A stretch of DNA of 64,000 nucleotides, from assembly GCF_040954835.1 (NCBI RefSeq), contig NC_090706.1:37271148-37335147 (forward strand). The letters run 5' to 3'. The position numbers were made by a program, and so were the translations under genes. Each line of letters opens with the position of its first letter. Position 1 is the stretch's first letter. This DNA is from Lepisosteus oculatus. Taxonomy: Eukaryota > Chordata > Actinopteri > Semionotiformes > Lepisosteidae. Below are positions 1 through 13,139 of this stretch, piece after piece. The notes under the pieces were generated by a model, which was not told the DNA's origin, did no database searches, and saw only the letters and a program-made list of their open reading frames with translations.

Positions 1-314
1 CAAAGTGGTGTTTCAAATCAAAGTCCCTGTGCAATTGACGGGGCTCACAATGTCATAAACTCAGGTGGTATACTTAGTAAAGAGTGGTGGAGCTTATGGT
101 TATGTAACAGTGCAGGGGAGTCACAATTGCAATGACATCACCACAACAATAGAAAATAATCGGGTTTTGGGTTTGTATGCTTGTGATCAGTAGCTGCAAT
201 AATAAATATTTCTTATGCTTAATTCAGATTTGCTTCTGCATTATTTTTTTTAAAAAGGGTCCCCATTGAAATATCATCAAACTTCAAACAAGGCTTCTCT
301 GTTTATATTTTCAG
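1..314 (+). other. Intron of the ADIRF-like gene
   Basis: This stretch is AT-rich, ends in a pyrimidine-rich tract and TTTTCAG at 308-314, and shows no coding potential. It is read as the intron before the last coding exon. Confidence 0.55.
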
Positions 315-418
315 CTGCAGATGAGGCCTCCAAGCAGACTCAGAGTGCCATAGGCACAGCTGCAGGCAAAGCAACAGATGCCATCAAGGAATTTGGACAA
401 CAACTTGGTCCAAAATGA
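315..418 (+). CDS. Last coding exon of a small ADIRF-like protein gene (partial)
   Basis: A TTTTCAG acceptor ends at 314, and the open frame from 315 runs to TGA at 416-418. It encodes about 34 residues (ADEASKQTQSAIG... ending EFGQQLGPK). The peptide is rich in Ala, Lys, Gln and Thr in an amphipathic-helix pattern. Its end aligns by eye with the end of human ADIRF (adipogenesis regulatory factor, 76 aa): ATDAIKEFGQQLGPK against ASDTFSGIGKKFGLLK. In human 10q23, ADIRF lies directly beside SNCG on the same strand. Here the exon lies on the gprin1 strand, where human 5q35 has SNCB. It is not the synuclein C-terminus, which is acidic. Upstream exons are outside the window. A second AG at 319-320 could be the real acceptor, shortening the exon by 6 nt. 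The exon is well supported; the family name is tentative. Confidence 0.5.
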
Positions 419-1320
419 GGAGAGACAAATTCCCTATGATCTCATGTAAATGCCGCAGTCTTGACAGACTGAAATGGACTTGGTATTAGAAAAAATATAT
501 AAAATTATTTTATATTTTTGCTAATTAATAAGCAAACAAGCTGAAGAAGTAAGACTTTGTAATACTGACATGGGACTAATTCCGCTGCAGAAGTAAAATT
601 GAGATTATGCATTTAGATAACACTTACACTTTGTCCTTGACAGATCTGTTTTCTTTTTATGCAGTACGTAACCATAATTAGGGGATGGAAATGCAAGGGG
701 AAAAAAATTCGTTTTCACAATTCTAGTACATTTCTTGATGAAAATCCAAACAGGCCTGCAATCCTAAAATGAGAAAGGTTACTTTACCTTCTGTAATTTC
801 TAGAAGCAGTCTATCACCCAACAAAAAAGCTGTGACAGTTAATTTGAGCTTTTTTGTATTTTTTCACACATTTTTATGTTTGCTTGATCTCCCCAGCCTG
901 TGATTTTTCATTTTCACCTTACCTCATTCTTTAGAGATAAGGCACTGCTGTGATAAGCTAGTGTCTTTAGGAAGACAAACCAAATATACCAATGTAGACA
1001 TACAGTATAGTGCTGTCCTTGGGATCTTTTCATAAAAGCAAGCAATCTTACACATTTTATTTATTTTGGAAATGTTGCTTTAGTCTATATACTGTATGTA
1101 CCTGAAGAAATTCGAATGCTGCGATGTCTTTTTGAAAAAGGAACAGTCGAACACAAAGAATCTGTATTCAAAAATGTCTCCATAAAGACTAACAGTTTTT
1201 GTACTTGTAGTTTCACAGTAAACAATTTAAAAACCTTGGTTGGTGATACATTTATGAAATTATTGTAACTACTAGGATTGAGTGGCCTTTAAGCTCGAAG
1301 AATAAAATGTTCCAAGAAAC
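419..1320 (+). other. 3' UTR of the ADIRF-like gene
   Basis: About 0.9 kb of AT-rich non-coding sequence runs from the stop at 418 to a canonical AATAAA. No competing AATAAA with a clear downstream U/GU-rich element was seen closer to the stop. Confidence 0.5.
1301..1306 (+). terminator. Polyadenylation signal AATAAA of the ADIRF-like gene
   Basis: An exact AATAAA is followed within about 30 nt by a T/G-rich stretch (TGGTTTCTTCC...TTTGTGG), as expected around a cleavage site near 1320-1330. Confidence 0.55.
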
Positions 1321-4300
1321 AGTAATGGTTTCTTCCTTTATTTGTGGTTAACAAACGTCACATTGGAGCATTCTACTTACATCAGTCCTTGTTTAAAGTA
1401 CCCAAGCAAGAGATCAAACTTTATTAACAAACAAAACCAACACGATGCTACTGTAGAAGATCACAACAAACAATCTTCGTATTTCCTGAGTACAAACAGG
1501 TGGTGTTTACTGCACCTCTTGGAATAAAACCATTTACCTAAATAGTAATCTGGGAAAAATAGGTTTTTACGCTCAGTGAAAGGGGTTGAGCGGTTAAAAT
1601 TTGCCCATTCACTCCTGACTCTTTTAGGCATCAAATTTGTAAATGCAATGGTACTGAAAACTCTCTGAGCCCAGGTAGGATAACTGATTTCAGAAAAACT
1701 GGTTTCACATCATGAACTAACTGGACAATCGAACATTGGAGTTTGGAGACCCAGTTTTAATGCCACAGTTTTATGTTGTTGTTTTGTTTGTTAGACCTAA
1801 AATATTTGAAGTCTTTAACTTCAGAAATAGGTTTTCTTTTTACGATATTTCGTCTGCATGTCCGTTTATGTATGTTTCCCGCTTCTGTTTTATTTCTTAA
1901 GCTTACATTCTGATTTAGGATGTAAACTGTTCTGAAAAAAAAGCTTTTTAACAATTATTCTCAAAATGATTCTGTGGCATATACAGTCGAGAAGCAAACT
2001 GAAGGCAGATTGCACTGGAGTCCAATATTGCTGCGCTGCACATTTAAGCCTCTAGCAAAAAAATCTAATAAAATCCCTTGTGATTTTCTATAAAAAAACA
2101 ACCCTCAAAAATGTCTTTTTAGATAGGAATTCTAAGTTTTGTTTTAATTTCCGACAGTGTTCCCAAGCAGAAACAACTAGTGAAAATCCTAGTGGATACC
2201 TAATACAAAGGATAGAATGAAGTAGGAGGTGAAAAAAGAATGAAAGTAGCAATATAGGAGATGACATAAAGGTACCTCCATAAGAACTCTTTCAGACCTC
2301 CTTCTCCCTCATGAATGGCTTGGTTCATGTGTAAAACTCACTCGAGAACAAACACAACTGAAACTCCCACACATACCCCCACGCACACAAGCCCTGGAAG
2401 ATGAATAGCAGTGCACGTCACTACAGAACAATGCAGAACAGTATTAGCAGGTAAAAACAAGAAGGCTTTTTAAAAGAACCCCCAAAATCTCCCCATAGGA
2501 GTTTGTTTGTGGGAGTATGTGTGAAAGTGTGCGTTTTTCACACAATACAGTATATGGCGATAGGAAAATCTGTTTTGGAGGGAGGCAAATTTCGGATATC
2601 TGCCTGTTCTCACAGACTTTTTTTTCTACATTTGTTCCAGATATGCCTGCCAAATACTGCCATCTTTAAAGTCAGGAGAATACTGTGGTTGGTAGGTACA
2701 GTATACAAGAAAATGTATCCATCTCCACAGTATTTCAGGGACTATGGGATCATTTGATCACTCCAGTACCATTAAATGCACTTGATGAGGGATAAAGTCA
2801 TGGATAGAGGGAAAGGGCCTGTATGAAAAAAAAAACAGGTCACATATAGAGTCTATTTAACCTTCACTTCTTTCTGTGTAGGTTGTCATTGCATTAATAT
2901 TTATGTAATACAATGTATACCGTATGATATAATATGCACTACATACATAGTTAGAGAATGCACTCTCAAAGTTGGGTGCATATTTCTTATTTATCACTCT
3001 TGTGTAACCATGCAGCAATACAAATAATTGTTGATATACTGTTTGAATATTGTATTGTTCTTGATTGTATCTCTGCTGGAGTTATATAAAAAATAAAATG
3101 ATAAACATTTTTACTAACATGTTAAGTCAGTACAACCAAAATCTAATTTATATTTAATGCCTGTCATCTTTTAGATTTATACTTTATATTCTAGAGTGAA
3201 ATAAAAGACAAATCTGTAAATATTTCTATTAAACACACACATATAACCAAACGATACACTGACAATTAATTTTTTGACACTTATTATAGACAGAATTAAT
3301 TCTAGGTTCAAAGCTAAAAAAAGATATTTATTCTTACACACAAATGAGACGAAATGACAAAACATCCCACTATATTTTCACAGGTACAGCTTGTGCACAC
3401 TGAAAGCTTATCAGAAACATTTAAAAATAAAACACTATGATAATTGCCAGAAAGGTGAATTATTGCATTTCCCTAAGTAAAACTTTCAAGTAACTATATA
3501 TTTAATATCATATCAGTCCGTAAAATAGTTATGCAATAATTCCTGCAGTTTACTAAAACAGTCTACTGAATTGGAAACATTCAGTATAACAGTAAATGTT
3601 ACTAAATATTCTGTAAGCCAACGCTTGTATATTGTTGATTCTCCTGTGCCATTAACATTACAATTCATATATCACAACGTTAGCTGAAGTGCAATGTATC
3701 TGGTTTTATTTATACTGCTTTTGATTATTTAATTAAATTCTACCCTAATAAACAGCCACCAGTCGCCTGTTTTATTTATGTGTACTGATCTCTTCACTTC
3801 GGACCTGATATTCCAGTTAATGAGCAACTTTTAATAACCCACTACTGTTTTATCATCCGTTGTTTAAATATTTTTATAAAACGTATTTCCCATTTGGCAC
3901 ATTATTAATCTTAGATAAAAGAAACGCTAGTTAACTCTTTAGGAAGAGAGCTCTATTCAAAGGGGAACTGCAACGCTTTTTTTATATTTCGGGGTTAGAA
4001 AGCATTGATGAGTGCATTTCAAACCACAAAGAAAGTAAAATGTACAAAGTACATTGCAAACGTGCAAAACTGCCAATTTACATCACAAAATAGGCAAAAT
4101 TTCCAAGTATGCGCAGCGCCATGTTCTGCGATTCAGAACAAGCCAACAAAACTTCCGGTGATGTGTTGTATGACACTGTACAAATGCAGGCTTGTGCATA
4201 CTTTTCTCAAATGATGCAACATTCAATATTCATTTATGTGTGTGACAAAGATTGTGAACCTTTAGATTTTGTAACAGGTGTTACTGCCTAGGTAGGATGA

Positions 4301-4845
4301 CTCCTGGGTTCGTGCGAGGGTGGGCTTGAACTTTCATTCATATCTATCTGACAGTGGAGGGATGGAGCCCCAAGTCCCTTGAAATGATTTTGTAACCCTT
4401 TCCAGACTGTTGAGCATCAACAACTCTTTTTCGGACGTCCTCAGAGATTTCCTTAAATTACGGCATAAATTGTTTCCACCGACCTGTATGGCGAAGACCA
4501 AAATCACAATGTTTCTGATCTTTATACAGGGAGGTGGGGCCTTACAAACTCTGCCCCCAAGATCCACCTAATTATTTAAACCCCTGATTCTAAATATTCC
4601 CTTCACTGAGCTCATGAAACTAGAGGTTCACTTATTTTTTCACAACCCCTGTACGTTAAATACTCATTGTTTGTATAACTCATACATCAAGAGACGTGGA
4701 AATGGATACCACGAACTGTACATCTGCATTTACAAGACTGTTTTTGGATTGAAGGCAGCTATCTTGGATATGTCATGAAATTTCCATATTTATCTCTGGG
4801 GTTCACAAACTTTTAATTAAAGTACTGTAAATTCGTTGCATATTT
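1321..4845. other. Non-coding, no recognisable element
   Basis: AT-rich intergenic sequence. The only open frames are under 90 codons, lack splice support and show no family resemblance. I see no RNA gene or clear repeat. Confidence 0.5.
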
Positions 4846-5300
4846 TAGTGAAGCAGCAGCTGGTCCTCTCCCATCTGGGCCAGGATTTTCATACCAATGC
4901 TCCAGTATTGGAGCACTGATACACTGGACACACAGCTTTGTGACACTGTGAAGAAGGAGGTGCCATCTTGCAGATGAGCAGTTTAACGAAGGTCCGGACT
5001 CAAGGTCGTAGCACTATTTGTAAGATTTTGAGTGTTAACTTCAGAATCGAGGCGAAATTCCACTCTGGATCTGCATTATCTGGCCCCTTTTAAAGTTCTC
5101 CCTGTAATTCAGCTGGTGAAACAGTTTCTCACGTCTCCAGCTGATCTGCTTTGTAGTGGGTCTGCTGCTGCGTAATGGTATAATGGGGTCACCCAGGAGG
5201 AAGCTGCACTTCAGTGATGGATCGAGTCCTGTTGGTCCATCCTTCAGTATAAAAGGTGCTTTATAAATGCAAGGAATTATTATTAGGATAATAATAAATA
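4846..5300 (+). mobile_element. Decayed SINE with A/T-trinucleotide tail
   Basis: The body has the order seen in common fish SINEs: a CCAGTATTGGAGCACTGATACAC-type block, then a degraded form of the 'ccatcttgcagatgag...ggtcc(t)gact' block. It ends in AAAGGTGCTTTATAAATGCA followed by ATTATTATTA. The same body plan and tail occur in the better-preserved 5S-headed copy at 39.3-39.8 kb. No 5S-like head is recognisable here, so the copy is 5'-truncated or heavily diverged. Boundaries are approximate. Confidence 0.5.
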
Positions 5301-5549
5301 CCAAAATGTATTTCTCTGTATATTTTACAGGTTATATTCAATATAACCTAAACATTTTTCAGCAAAGTCACCTTGCCTTTAACTGGGACATTAATTTAAA
5401 ATGAGGTATCTGTAGGGGTTCAAACATCCAGTAAACTACGTCAGCAAGGAGGAACCATGCTTTGGCTGTTGAGCATGATCTATTAAATAGGAATGCCTAT
5501 TGCTTATTACTATTATTTTATCCTCATCAAGGATAAACTCGCTTGCAGG

Positions 5550-5554
5550 CAAGT
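5550..5554. repeat. Left target-site duplication (CAAGT) of the solo LTR
   Basis: CAAGT directly precedes the TG end of the LTR and is repeated exactly at 6068-6072 after the CA end. Confidence 0.75.
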
Positions 5555-6067
5555 TGTCACGATTATAGTCCCCCCCCTCCTTAAGGGTGCTCCAGCCCTT
5601 TCACTTTAGACTTAAGTCTGTGCACCTGATCCCTATTCCCAGCCCACCTTAAAAGCCAGGCGCTGACACTCATCCTGGCTCTGCATCTGGTTTCCGCACC
5701 ATGCGAGTCCGGGACCTGGAAGCGCCTGGTCCCGTTAAGGTTTTAACCTCTGTTCTTGTTCCTGTTCTTGTTCCTGTTCCTGTTCCTGTTCCTGTTCCTA
5801 GTCCGCCGGTTCCGACCCGGTTCATGGTTTTAATTCCCTGTTTGGATGGATCTCCTGGCTATGGACTTACTCTTGTGTTTTTGAATTCCCTCTATGGATT
5901 ACTCTTTTGGATTGTTTGCCTCGGCCACACCTCATCCGTGCACCAGCGCAGTTTGGACACGCCCCCCTGTTTTCAGCCCCGTATTCCTGCATGACGTTTT
6001 CCTAGTGTTTCCCCGCTTCTTCGGATTGTGTCGTCCGCATAGGGTCCGGAAAGAACTGATCGTTACA
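5555..6067 (+). mobile_element. Solo LTR of a retrotransposon, 513 bp
   Basis: The element starts TGTCACGA and ends TCGTTACA, so it has the TG...CA termini of an LTR with short inverted ends. It is flanked by a perfect 5-bp direct repeat, CAAGT, at 5550-5554 and 6068-6072, the target-site duplication left by an integrase. Inside are a TATA-like TTAAAAG near 5650, an imperfect CTTGTTC/CTGTTC hexamer tract at about 5750-5800, and CpG-containing sequence unlike its AT-rich surroundings. No internal gag/pol region follows, so this is a solo LTR left by LTR-LTR recombination. The 97-codon frame inside it is not a gene. Family (Ty3/gypsy-type or other) cannot be set from the LTR alone. Confidence 0.8.
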
Positions 6068-6072
6068 CAAGT
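6068..6072. repeat. Right target-site duplication (CAAGT) of the solo LTR
   Basis: This is an exact copy of 5550-5554, directly after the terminal CA of the LTR. Confidence 0.75.
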
Positions 6073-9000
6073 ATCTTCAGTTCTCAAAAAAATACTAAAT
6101 ACATAATTGAATATACAGTGTGATGCATAACCCACTTGGGGCTTAGTTACAAGTTTCAATATCTATAACAGTGATACTATGGAACTTCAGCAATATCTCA
6201 TTATTCAACACCTTTTACCTTTGTTAAATGCTTTTCTGTGGGGGAAGGTTAATATTAATTATAAAGATAATGTTCTTTAGGGGCCCTTGTGATATGTGGA
6301 ACTGCTACTATAATTTCTGGTATCACTCATACAAAGACCAATGAAAAACCATTCATATTAAAAAGCAAATCCCCAATCTCTTATACTGGCTGCAATTGAG
6401 CATTTTCTAGGATACAATGTCCTGTTCCCAATGGGCATGTCTGAAATGTTAGATTTAAAAAGACCAGCTAAAAGAGGATGCATATTTAAGACATGATGGT
6501 CTAATCAGGGATCTTTTCAACATTCAGTTATTTTTCATAATCAGTCACTGCAAGGTTACTGACTTTTATTTACTTGCATTCTGTATTAACATGTGGAAAT
6601 TAAAATGTCATGATAAAAGCTCTAAAATAAATTGCCTTGTGGTCCTTGGTAATTAACAGTAATTCTCTTTCACTTAAAGACAGAAATATAAACACAAAGC
6701 CTGTTATAATTTTCTTTAAAAAATAAATAGCGAACAACTATGAACATGTTTTATGTTAATCTGCCAGAACCACTACTGAATAATTAAAGAGCACATGATA
6801 ACTGAGTAAGACCCCTGTACATACAGGGGTTGCAAGAAATCAAAACGGTAGGCAGACAGAGCCAAAGAAGAACCTTCCCTTTGCTAGGTCTAATCTTTAC
6901 ACCCCTCAATGTAGCTTGGAAGAGCAAAAATTAGAAAGGAATTAGTTCTAATGGACAGGAGGCATCCAAGGACCAACTATAGAGACGTCTGGTCACCTTG
7001 TCTTGTACAGAAGAGGCCTGAGGAAAAAAGTGACTGACTACCACTGGTTCGGTACAAAATATATTCCAGTCCTTCCAAAAATATTTATTTGTCCAAGACG
7101 TTGTCTGCCTCGCCTGGTAATGACAAAATTCAAAACAAGACATAGCTTAACACTCTGAGTAAAGGAAGGCTGTGGTATGTTCGAAGTATTGCTTGATCAT
7201 GAGACCAAAGATGGAAAAGATGGCCGTTGTTTCACACACGTCACTGTACCCCGAACAATGTGACAATACACTGTTTCTCAAGGTCAAGTTATACGACACA
7301 GACGTCTGTCTAGGATCTTCTCTGATCCTGTGGAATATACACTCTCCTAACAATTGTCAGGGTCTGTGGGTACAAAATCTGCTGTGCTGTACAAATTTAA
7401 TTTTACCTATGCTAAATGCTTAGCATATTCCATTTAGCCTGGTTATATAAACTCTTTGATGTATATTCAATATAAAGGATTTTTTAATATGTGCACAATT
7501 ATGTGGGCATACAAAAATCAAGTAGTTTTTAACACTGTATTAGACATCATGGTTCAGTGAGCTGTGTAGATTTAATACAAGCTTTTTCTAAGCTGCAATC
7601 TACAATAGAAAGTTTATTATTTTTATTACTTCTACAGTATGTGTTGTCTGAGCATTGTCTCAGTCTGACTAATCTTGTGTTAATAAACAAAAGAAGAATT
7701 TAATCTCTTCAGCTACCTGAGCTTGGCAACTATTAATAGACAGCCAGACCAATAAAGCTGAAAAGGAAAGTTGGACATGATATCTGCCTGATTGTTATTT
7801 CCGATTAATAATGCATAACAAATACACACAAGAGACAAAAATGAATAGCAAAGGATAGAAGGAAAAAATAAAGTACAGCTTTACGGTATGTTATGCTTCA
7901 ATACATTTTTAATGTGCTTTGTAGATCTGTTCTTCAACTGATGCTGTCTTCCTATTTTTGGAAAATGAATGGCCTTACAAGGCCTCGAACACCGTGAAGT
8001 GAGTTTAATTAATTCAGTCTGTAAAAAGGTAGTTTCACAGAAATTAAAATCTGTAGAGAATTTAGCAAGCAAGCAAGGACTTACCAGGCAAAAGTCAAAA
8101 TCAGCGATATCTAACTATAGAAAAATAGGGCAATCAAAACAATAAAACAATGCTTCTGTACTGTGTTTAAACATAAAGATAATTTCTGATTGGCTACAGG
8201 GACCTCATGATGGAGCATGAGAGATAAAGAACAAGGTGTAAAAGTGACTGAGATAATGTAATCCTGTATATTTAGCCGAATAAACCATACTAATTTAAAT
8301 AAAGCAGTGTGCATGTTATAAGTTACTTATCTGAAGGAATAGAGAAATGTGACTATAGATCAGAACAGAAAGTTTAATTCCCATCACATTCACATTGTCC
8401 TGAGGGATGAGCAATTTCTGTTTTTTGCCAACCTTAAATCAAGTAATATTTGTAGTATTTGAAACCATACTCCCCACAGCAGTATATGAGTGCATCTGGG
8501 GAGAACGATTTTTTTCACAAAGTGACGACTCAATTAAAACCCATTTAAATTCCATGAATACCTTTCCAGGACTGCTTCTAGCTTGCTGCTCCATTTTGAG
8601 TTCACAAACCATCAGAATGAACTCAAAGCTCACATCACATGGCAGAATGAAGTTCCAATCCTTTTCTACAGAAAGGTGGGGTGGGTGGCTGATGAAACGA
8701 TGTAATCATGATAATTATCCCTTTATTGTATCGACTGAGAAAATCCTGTGTAATTACTGTTAATGACTTTGTTTCAGAGTGTGCATTACATTAATAGCTA
8801 CTTATAGATTCCAAACCCTTCATGAGACCCTGTCGCCAACAGTAATTCCAAAAGAGAGCATTAACTGCACAGCAGACCAGCTTTAGTCCAGAAGGGCCAG
8901 TGTCTTAAGGTTTTTTAGGTCAGTTTAAGCAGAAGCACCTGAAGAGGTGAGATAAATTGAGAAATTGGTCCAACTAAAGCAATAATGATCTCAGTTACAT

Positions 9001-9259
9001 AATGAAAAAATTATATAATACCGAAAGAAATCAAAGGAATTACAAAAACTTAACTAACATGTTAATGAATGAACAAAATGAACCCTGAAACTAGCTTCTG
9101 TGTGCCTACCCTGTTTTGAGAGAGGGATACTCAACCAACCAACTTTCCAATCCAGTCCATCGCAGGAGTTTGCTTCAATCGGATGTGTAAATATTGATTT
9201 GACAATCAGCAGGATAAACATAACAATTAAGGGGCACATTGGAACAAAATGCTGCAATG
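6073..9259. other. Non-coding, no recognisable element
   Basis: AT-rich sequence with only short spurious frames (the longest, 118 codons at 8407-8763, has no recognisable domain or splice context). I see no RNA gene or repeat that I can name. Confidence 0.45.
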
Positions 9260-9790
9260 TAGCATCTCCCACGCGTGGCAGAATGCAGGGGCGTGTTCAG
9301 TGTGGAGGCGGGGCCCTGGATTAAGGGCGACGCGTTGCCTTAGCAACCACAGCTGTCCCGCGTAAGGAAGGACGAGCTGCAGCTATGGGGGACCTTTAAG
9401 ACACACTGAGCACCTCCCCGGAGGGAGGAGCAGACCCCCGCAAGGGGAGAACCTTCCAGCGACAGTCCCGGAGAGGACTGTTACTCCAGCGTAAAGCCGT
9501 CGTTTTTCTTTTCCTCGTGCCCTCGCTGCTCCACCCCACCGGTTCATCCCGCAACACCTGGGCGGGAACCCGGGTCTCCGGTGTAACGCAACAGGGAACC
9601 AGCCGAGTGAGCTAAAGGAGACCTTCCCCAGCCTAGGCGGTGGAGGTCCATGCTAGGCGCAGGGAAGGCGATGACGTCACTGTGCCCAAACTAGGCTATA
9701 TGGGCCTCCACTATGGCCTTCTGAAATAAATTGTATATTCTTGAACCTGAATTGCTGTTATTGTTTTTATATCTGTTAACCACTATCTGT
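9260..9790 (+). mobile_element. GC-rich LTR-like insertion (probable retroelement)
   Basis: A block with many CpGs stands out sharply from AT-rich flanks. It contains GCGTTGCCTTAGCAACC, GGGAACCCGGGTCTCC and TGACGTCA, the last a perfect CRE palindrome near 9671-9678. It ends in an AATAAA at about 9723 followed by a TGTATATTCTTG run, as an LTR R/U5 region would. I could not place TG...CA termini or a target-site duplication, so the class is uncertain. A CpG-island promoter is the alternative. Confidence 0.4.
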
Positions 9791-12700
9791 AAATTTTTAA
9801 GGCTGTCTGAAATGACACATTAGCCAGGTCTGCTTTTGCCCTCAGTGATGTACCAGTTACACTGAGAATTAGCCTTCTTGTGAGGTAGCTTACATTATAA
9901 ACTTTATAAACTAGAAGGCAATTGTTAACACTGTCCTATTTTGTTTAATTCAAATGAGAAGGGCTGGTAAAAATGGCGCTGAAGTGTGTCGATGGTGCTC
10001 TCCAGCAGGAGAGATGTCTAAATGAATGTGCAGTTGACATGAAACCACGTGATGTCATTTTTGCAGTGTGGGGAGTAAGAACAAAGTCGAGGCATGCTGG
10101 CTAGTATCTGCCTGCTAAATAACACCCTGCTGCATAAGTGTGCTTTTTTTCGGAGGTGTGATGGTGGCATCACAGTAGGAATTCCTGCCAGTGATAAAAT
10201 GCAATATTAATGCTTGTTGTAGTGGAAAAATTGTGGGACACTGTAGTATTCTAGTATTATTGTAGTTTACAAATAAAATATTTTTTGTAAGTGGTGGCAT
10301 ATTAAAACATAAAACCGATGCAGAAACTATATCACGAGTTGTTTTAGAAGGTTTGATTTTACACGGCACAATATGCAAGCTCCCTCTCCAGCCAGCATAA
10401 TCAAAAAGCAGTCTCACGGACATAAAAGAAGCAAAATACGTTGCATGCTTTCAGAGAATGCGATAAAAATGGGAGCAGCATATCAAGATAAATACAAATA
10501 GTGTGCTAATGCATTTCAAGTGGCCCTATCTTCACAGTTTTGATTTCTCACATGGTTTGCTCATACAGTGTTAACCATATATGACCTTAAATAGCAAGTT
10601 TAACCTACTAGTGTAATAGGTACTCACCTGCTGTGCCCTCTATTTTATTGATACACTTCTGTGTGGTTTACGTCTATATGGTTACAGCAGACCAAAATAT
10701 AACTTTTTGCATTCTTGATCTGTTAGCCTTATTTTCTTTCTATTTTACAAATAGCAAATAATTGACCTGTCATGGGGAAATTATCTATGAGCTGCCACTC
10801 TGCCACTCTCTGCATAATTGTCAGTGCATGTAAGCTTCATAAAAGCTGCACTATAACTGAAAACAAAATCCCATCTGCTGGAGATTTTCAGGATGAATAA
10901 CATCTCTCTTTCCTTTATTTTTAGATACTTTTATCACTGCTGTTTACTCACGAGGCTCTTACAAGGAAACATCCTCCAGTCCATACGCCTGGTTGCTAAG
11001 AGACCAGGTTCTGAGCAAGTTGTGATTGGATGAGGCCCTTCGTGTTGATGATGAAAATACAGCTGACAAAAACAGAATGTTCAGGTCAGACTTGTGGCTC
11101 ATGAAAATTGATCTGAGTCACAGAAAAGCAGTGTCTTATTCAGCCATCTTTATCACCAAGGAAAGAAGAAAAGATATCACTTAATAACCATGTTAAAGTA
11201 TAATATCACGTAGAAAAAGCATTTATATTTGCCAGTGCTGATACAACTCATCCTCATGTGTATACAATGCTTTTCTTTCACCCTTTTCTCAGTATAAAAA
11301 GAGAATTAAACCCATGTTAGTCATTTTTCTTTGGCTGCTTCCTGCTTATTAACAGCCATTGGGTGATTATAGAACAAATAGATGAATATTTACAAATAGA
11401 TCATTCTAGCATGCAGAGAACACATGATCAAACAGCTTTTCTGGCATTCCTGGATAATCCATGACATTCTGGTGAAAGATTCTTTTTTGACTTGGTAGAA
11501 AAAGTAATTTAAATGTATGAGAAACTGTTTGTTACCAAGTTATTCATCACAACATGCAGGAAGGGATACCCCAAGCAAAACATACCATCTACAAAAAGCA
11601 AGTGCTTTTAAGAAGATTGTAAAACCCGCTGTACAATAAGTATATAATGACAATTCTCTTACTTGTTACAGTTTGGTGCTTATTACAGACTAATTTAGGA
11701 ATTGTTAGAAAGTCTCATTTAATCCCCCAAAGTAATATGATGAAGTAAAAGTGAATTCAAGCTCCTCACAGGAAGAAATTATTTTATTAATTCAGTTAAT
11801 GGAGTAATAATCTGAAATGCAAAAATAACATATTCCTTTTCAAATTAATTTTATTAACACAAGACTGAGAAGGAAACTCAGGACACCGCACAGTTGGATT
11901 CCCTTAATTGGTGTACAGAACCAAGTACAACAATGTGCAGGTTCACATCCTGACACTCTGAAATTATGTTCAAATGTTGCAGTTGAACACCTAAAGGGTG
12001 CGTCATGCTGGTGGTGGCAAGCACACTGCATCATCTAAACAATCTGCAAAAGGTGCACTTGTCCACTGACATTTTTTGAACACTGGGGTTCCAGACCTGC
12101 ATGTTGCTTTAAGACAGTGTCAGTCCTTGAGGACAGCCTCGAAGTGAATGATAACAATGAAAGCTTTTGTAAGCTGTGACTGACTACATGGTGTCAATTC
12201 AAAGGAAAGTTTGACTCCACAAAACATGAACCTGCGTGATACCAGAGCTATGCTTGCTCTTTCTTCAATCCCTTTTCTTGTACAAACCTTGTATCTCGCT
12301 GAATGCAGTGTATTGGTCAAACAGGCACATGGTCAGAGGGCAAACCACATGATGTTACAGCATATGTGTAGCATTCCTAATGGATTACATGGCATGTCAG
12401 ATGACTAGTGTATCTGCTAAAATAAATTATACTCTTAATGGCAGTATTTGTAGTTCTATTGAACTTCTTCCTACATAACATTAAGGAACTATGAGACAAA
12501 ATTGCACTTAAGGGCCTTGTAGAAGCAATGGACAGTTATTCATTTGTGCATAACTTCTTCAACCAAAACCCAAAGATGGAAATGCATTCCATTACCATCT
12601 CTTTTCACTACAAATAAGATTAATAATTTACACACTAAGCATGATGTGTGCAGGATTTTATCCAGCAGTGCTTCCTTGAATCTTGTCACCATCATTTATT

Positions 12701-12959
12701 AATCTTGCATTTCTAGTTTCAAGTGTGCTTCTGGTGGTGGGCATGTCAAAATCAGCTGTGACTTTGTAATGGGACTGACAAAACAAAAATTGAACTGAAC
12801 TGAAGCAAATGGAGCTTCTCAACCCTGACCAGTTTCTGTCAATTCAAAGTGCATTGACATGGAGTGATATTCAACATTTTACAATGATCTCTACAAATAA
12901 ATAGAACACACAGGTAGATTCATTATTTCCATGGTGTTTTAACAAATGGAAGTTCTTAA
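9791..12959. other. Non-coding, no recognisable element
   Basis: AT-rich sequence without coding potential, clear RNA gene or nameable repeat. Confidence 0.45.
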
Positions 12960-13139
12960 CTGGAGTTCAGGAGGATGACGACAAAGTCAATTTCACACAG
13001 CTGTTTTAAAACACAATGATTTCTGACCTTCTTCTGTGTGTCTTGCAAACACTTTTTCTCACATTTTGTTGCATGTATTGATTCATCAACACTTGGACTC
13101 CACATAACAAAAACACAAAAGAAAAAAGAAAATGATTAA

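Noticed and set aside
315-418. Reading the first exon as the synuclein beta C-terminus, as synteny might suggest
   Set aside because: Synuclein ends in an acidic, Tyr/Pro-rich tail, and this peptide is basic to neutral and Ala/Gln-rich.
5701-5994. 97-codon frame with a VPVPVP run
   Set aside because: It lies wholly within the solo LTR and is produced by the hexamer repeat.
8407-8763. 118-codon plus-strand frame
   Set aside because: It has no recognisable domain, no splice signals and average AT-rich composition.
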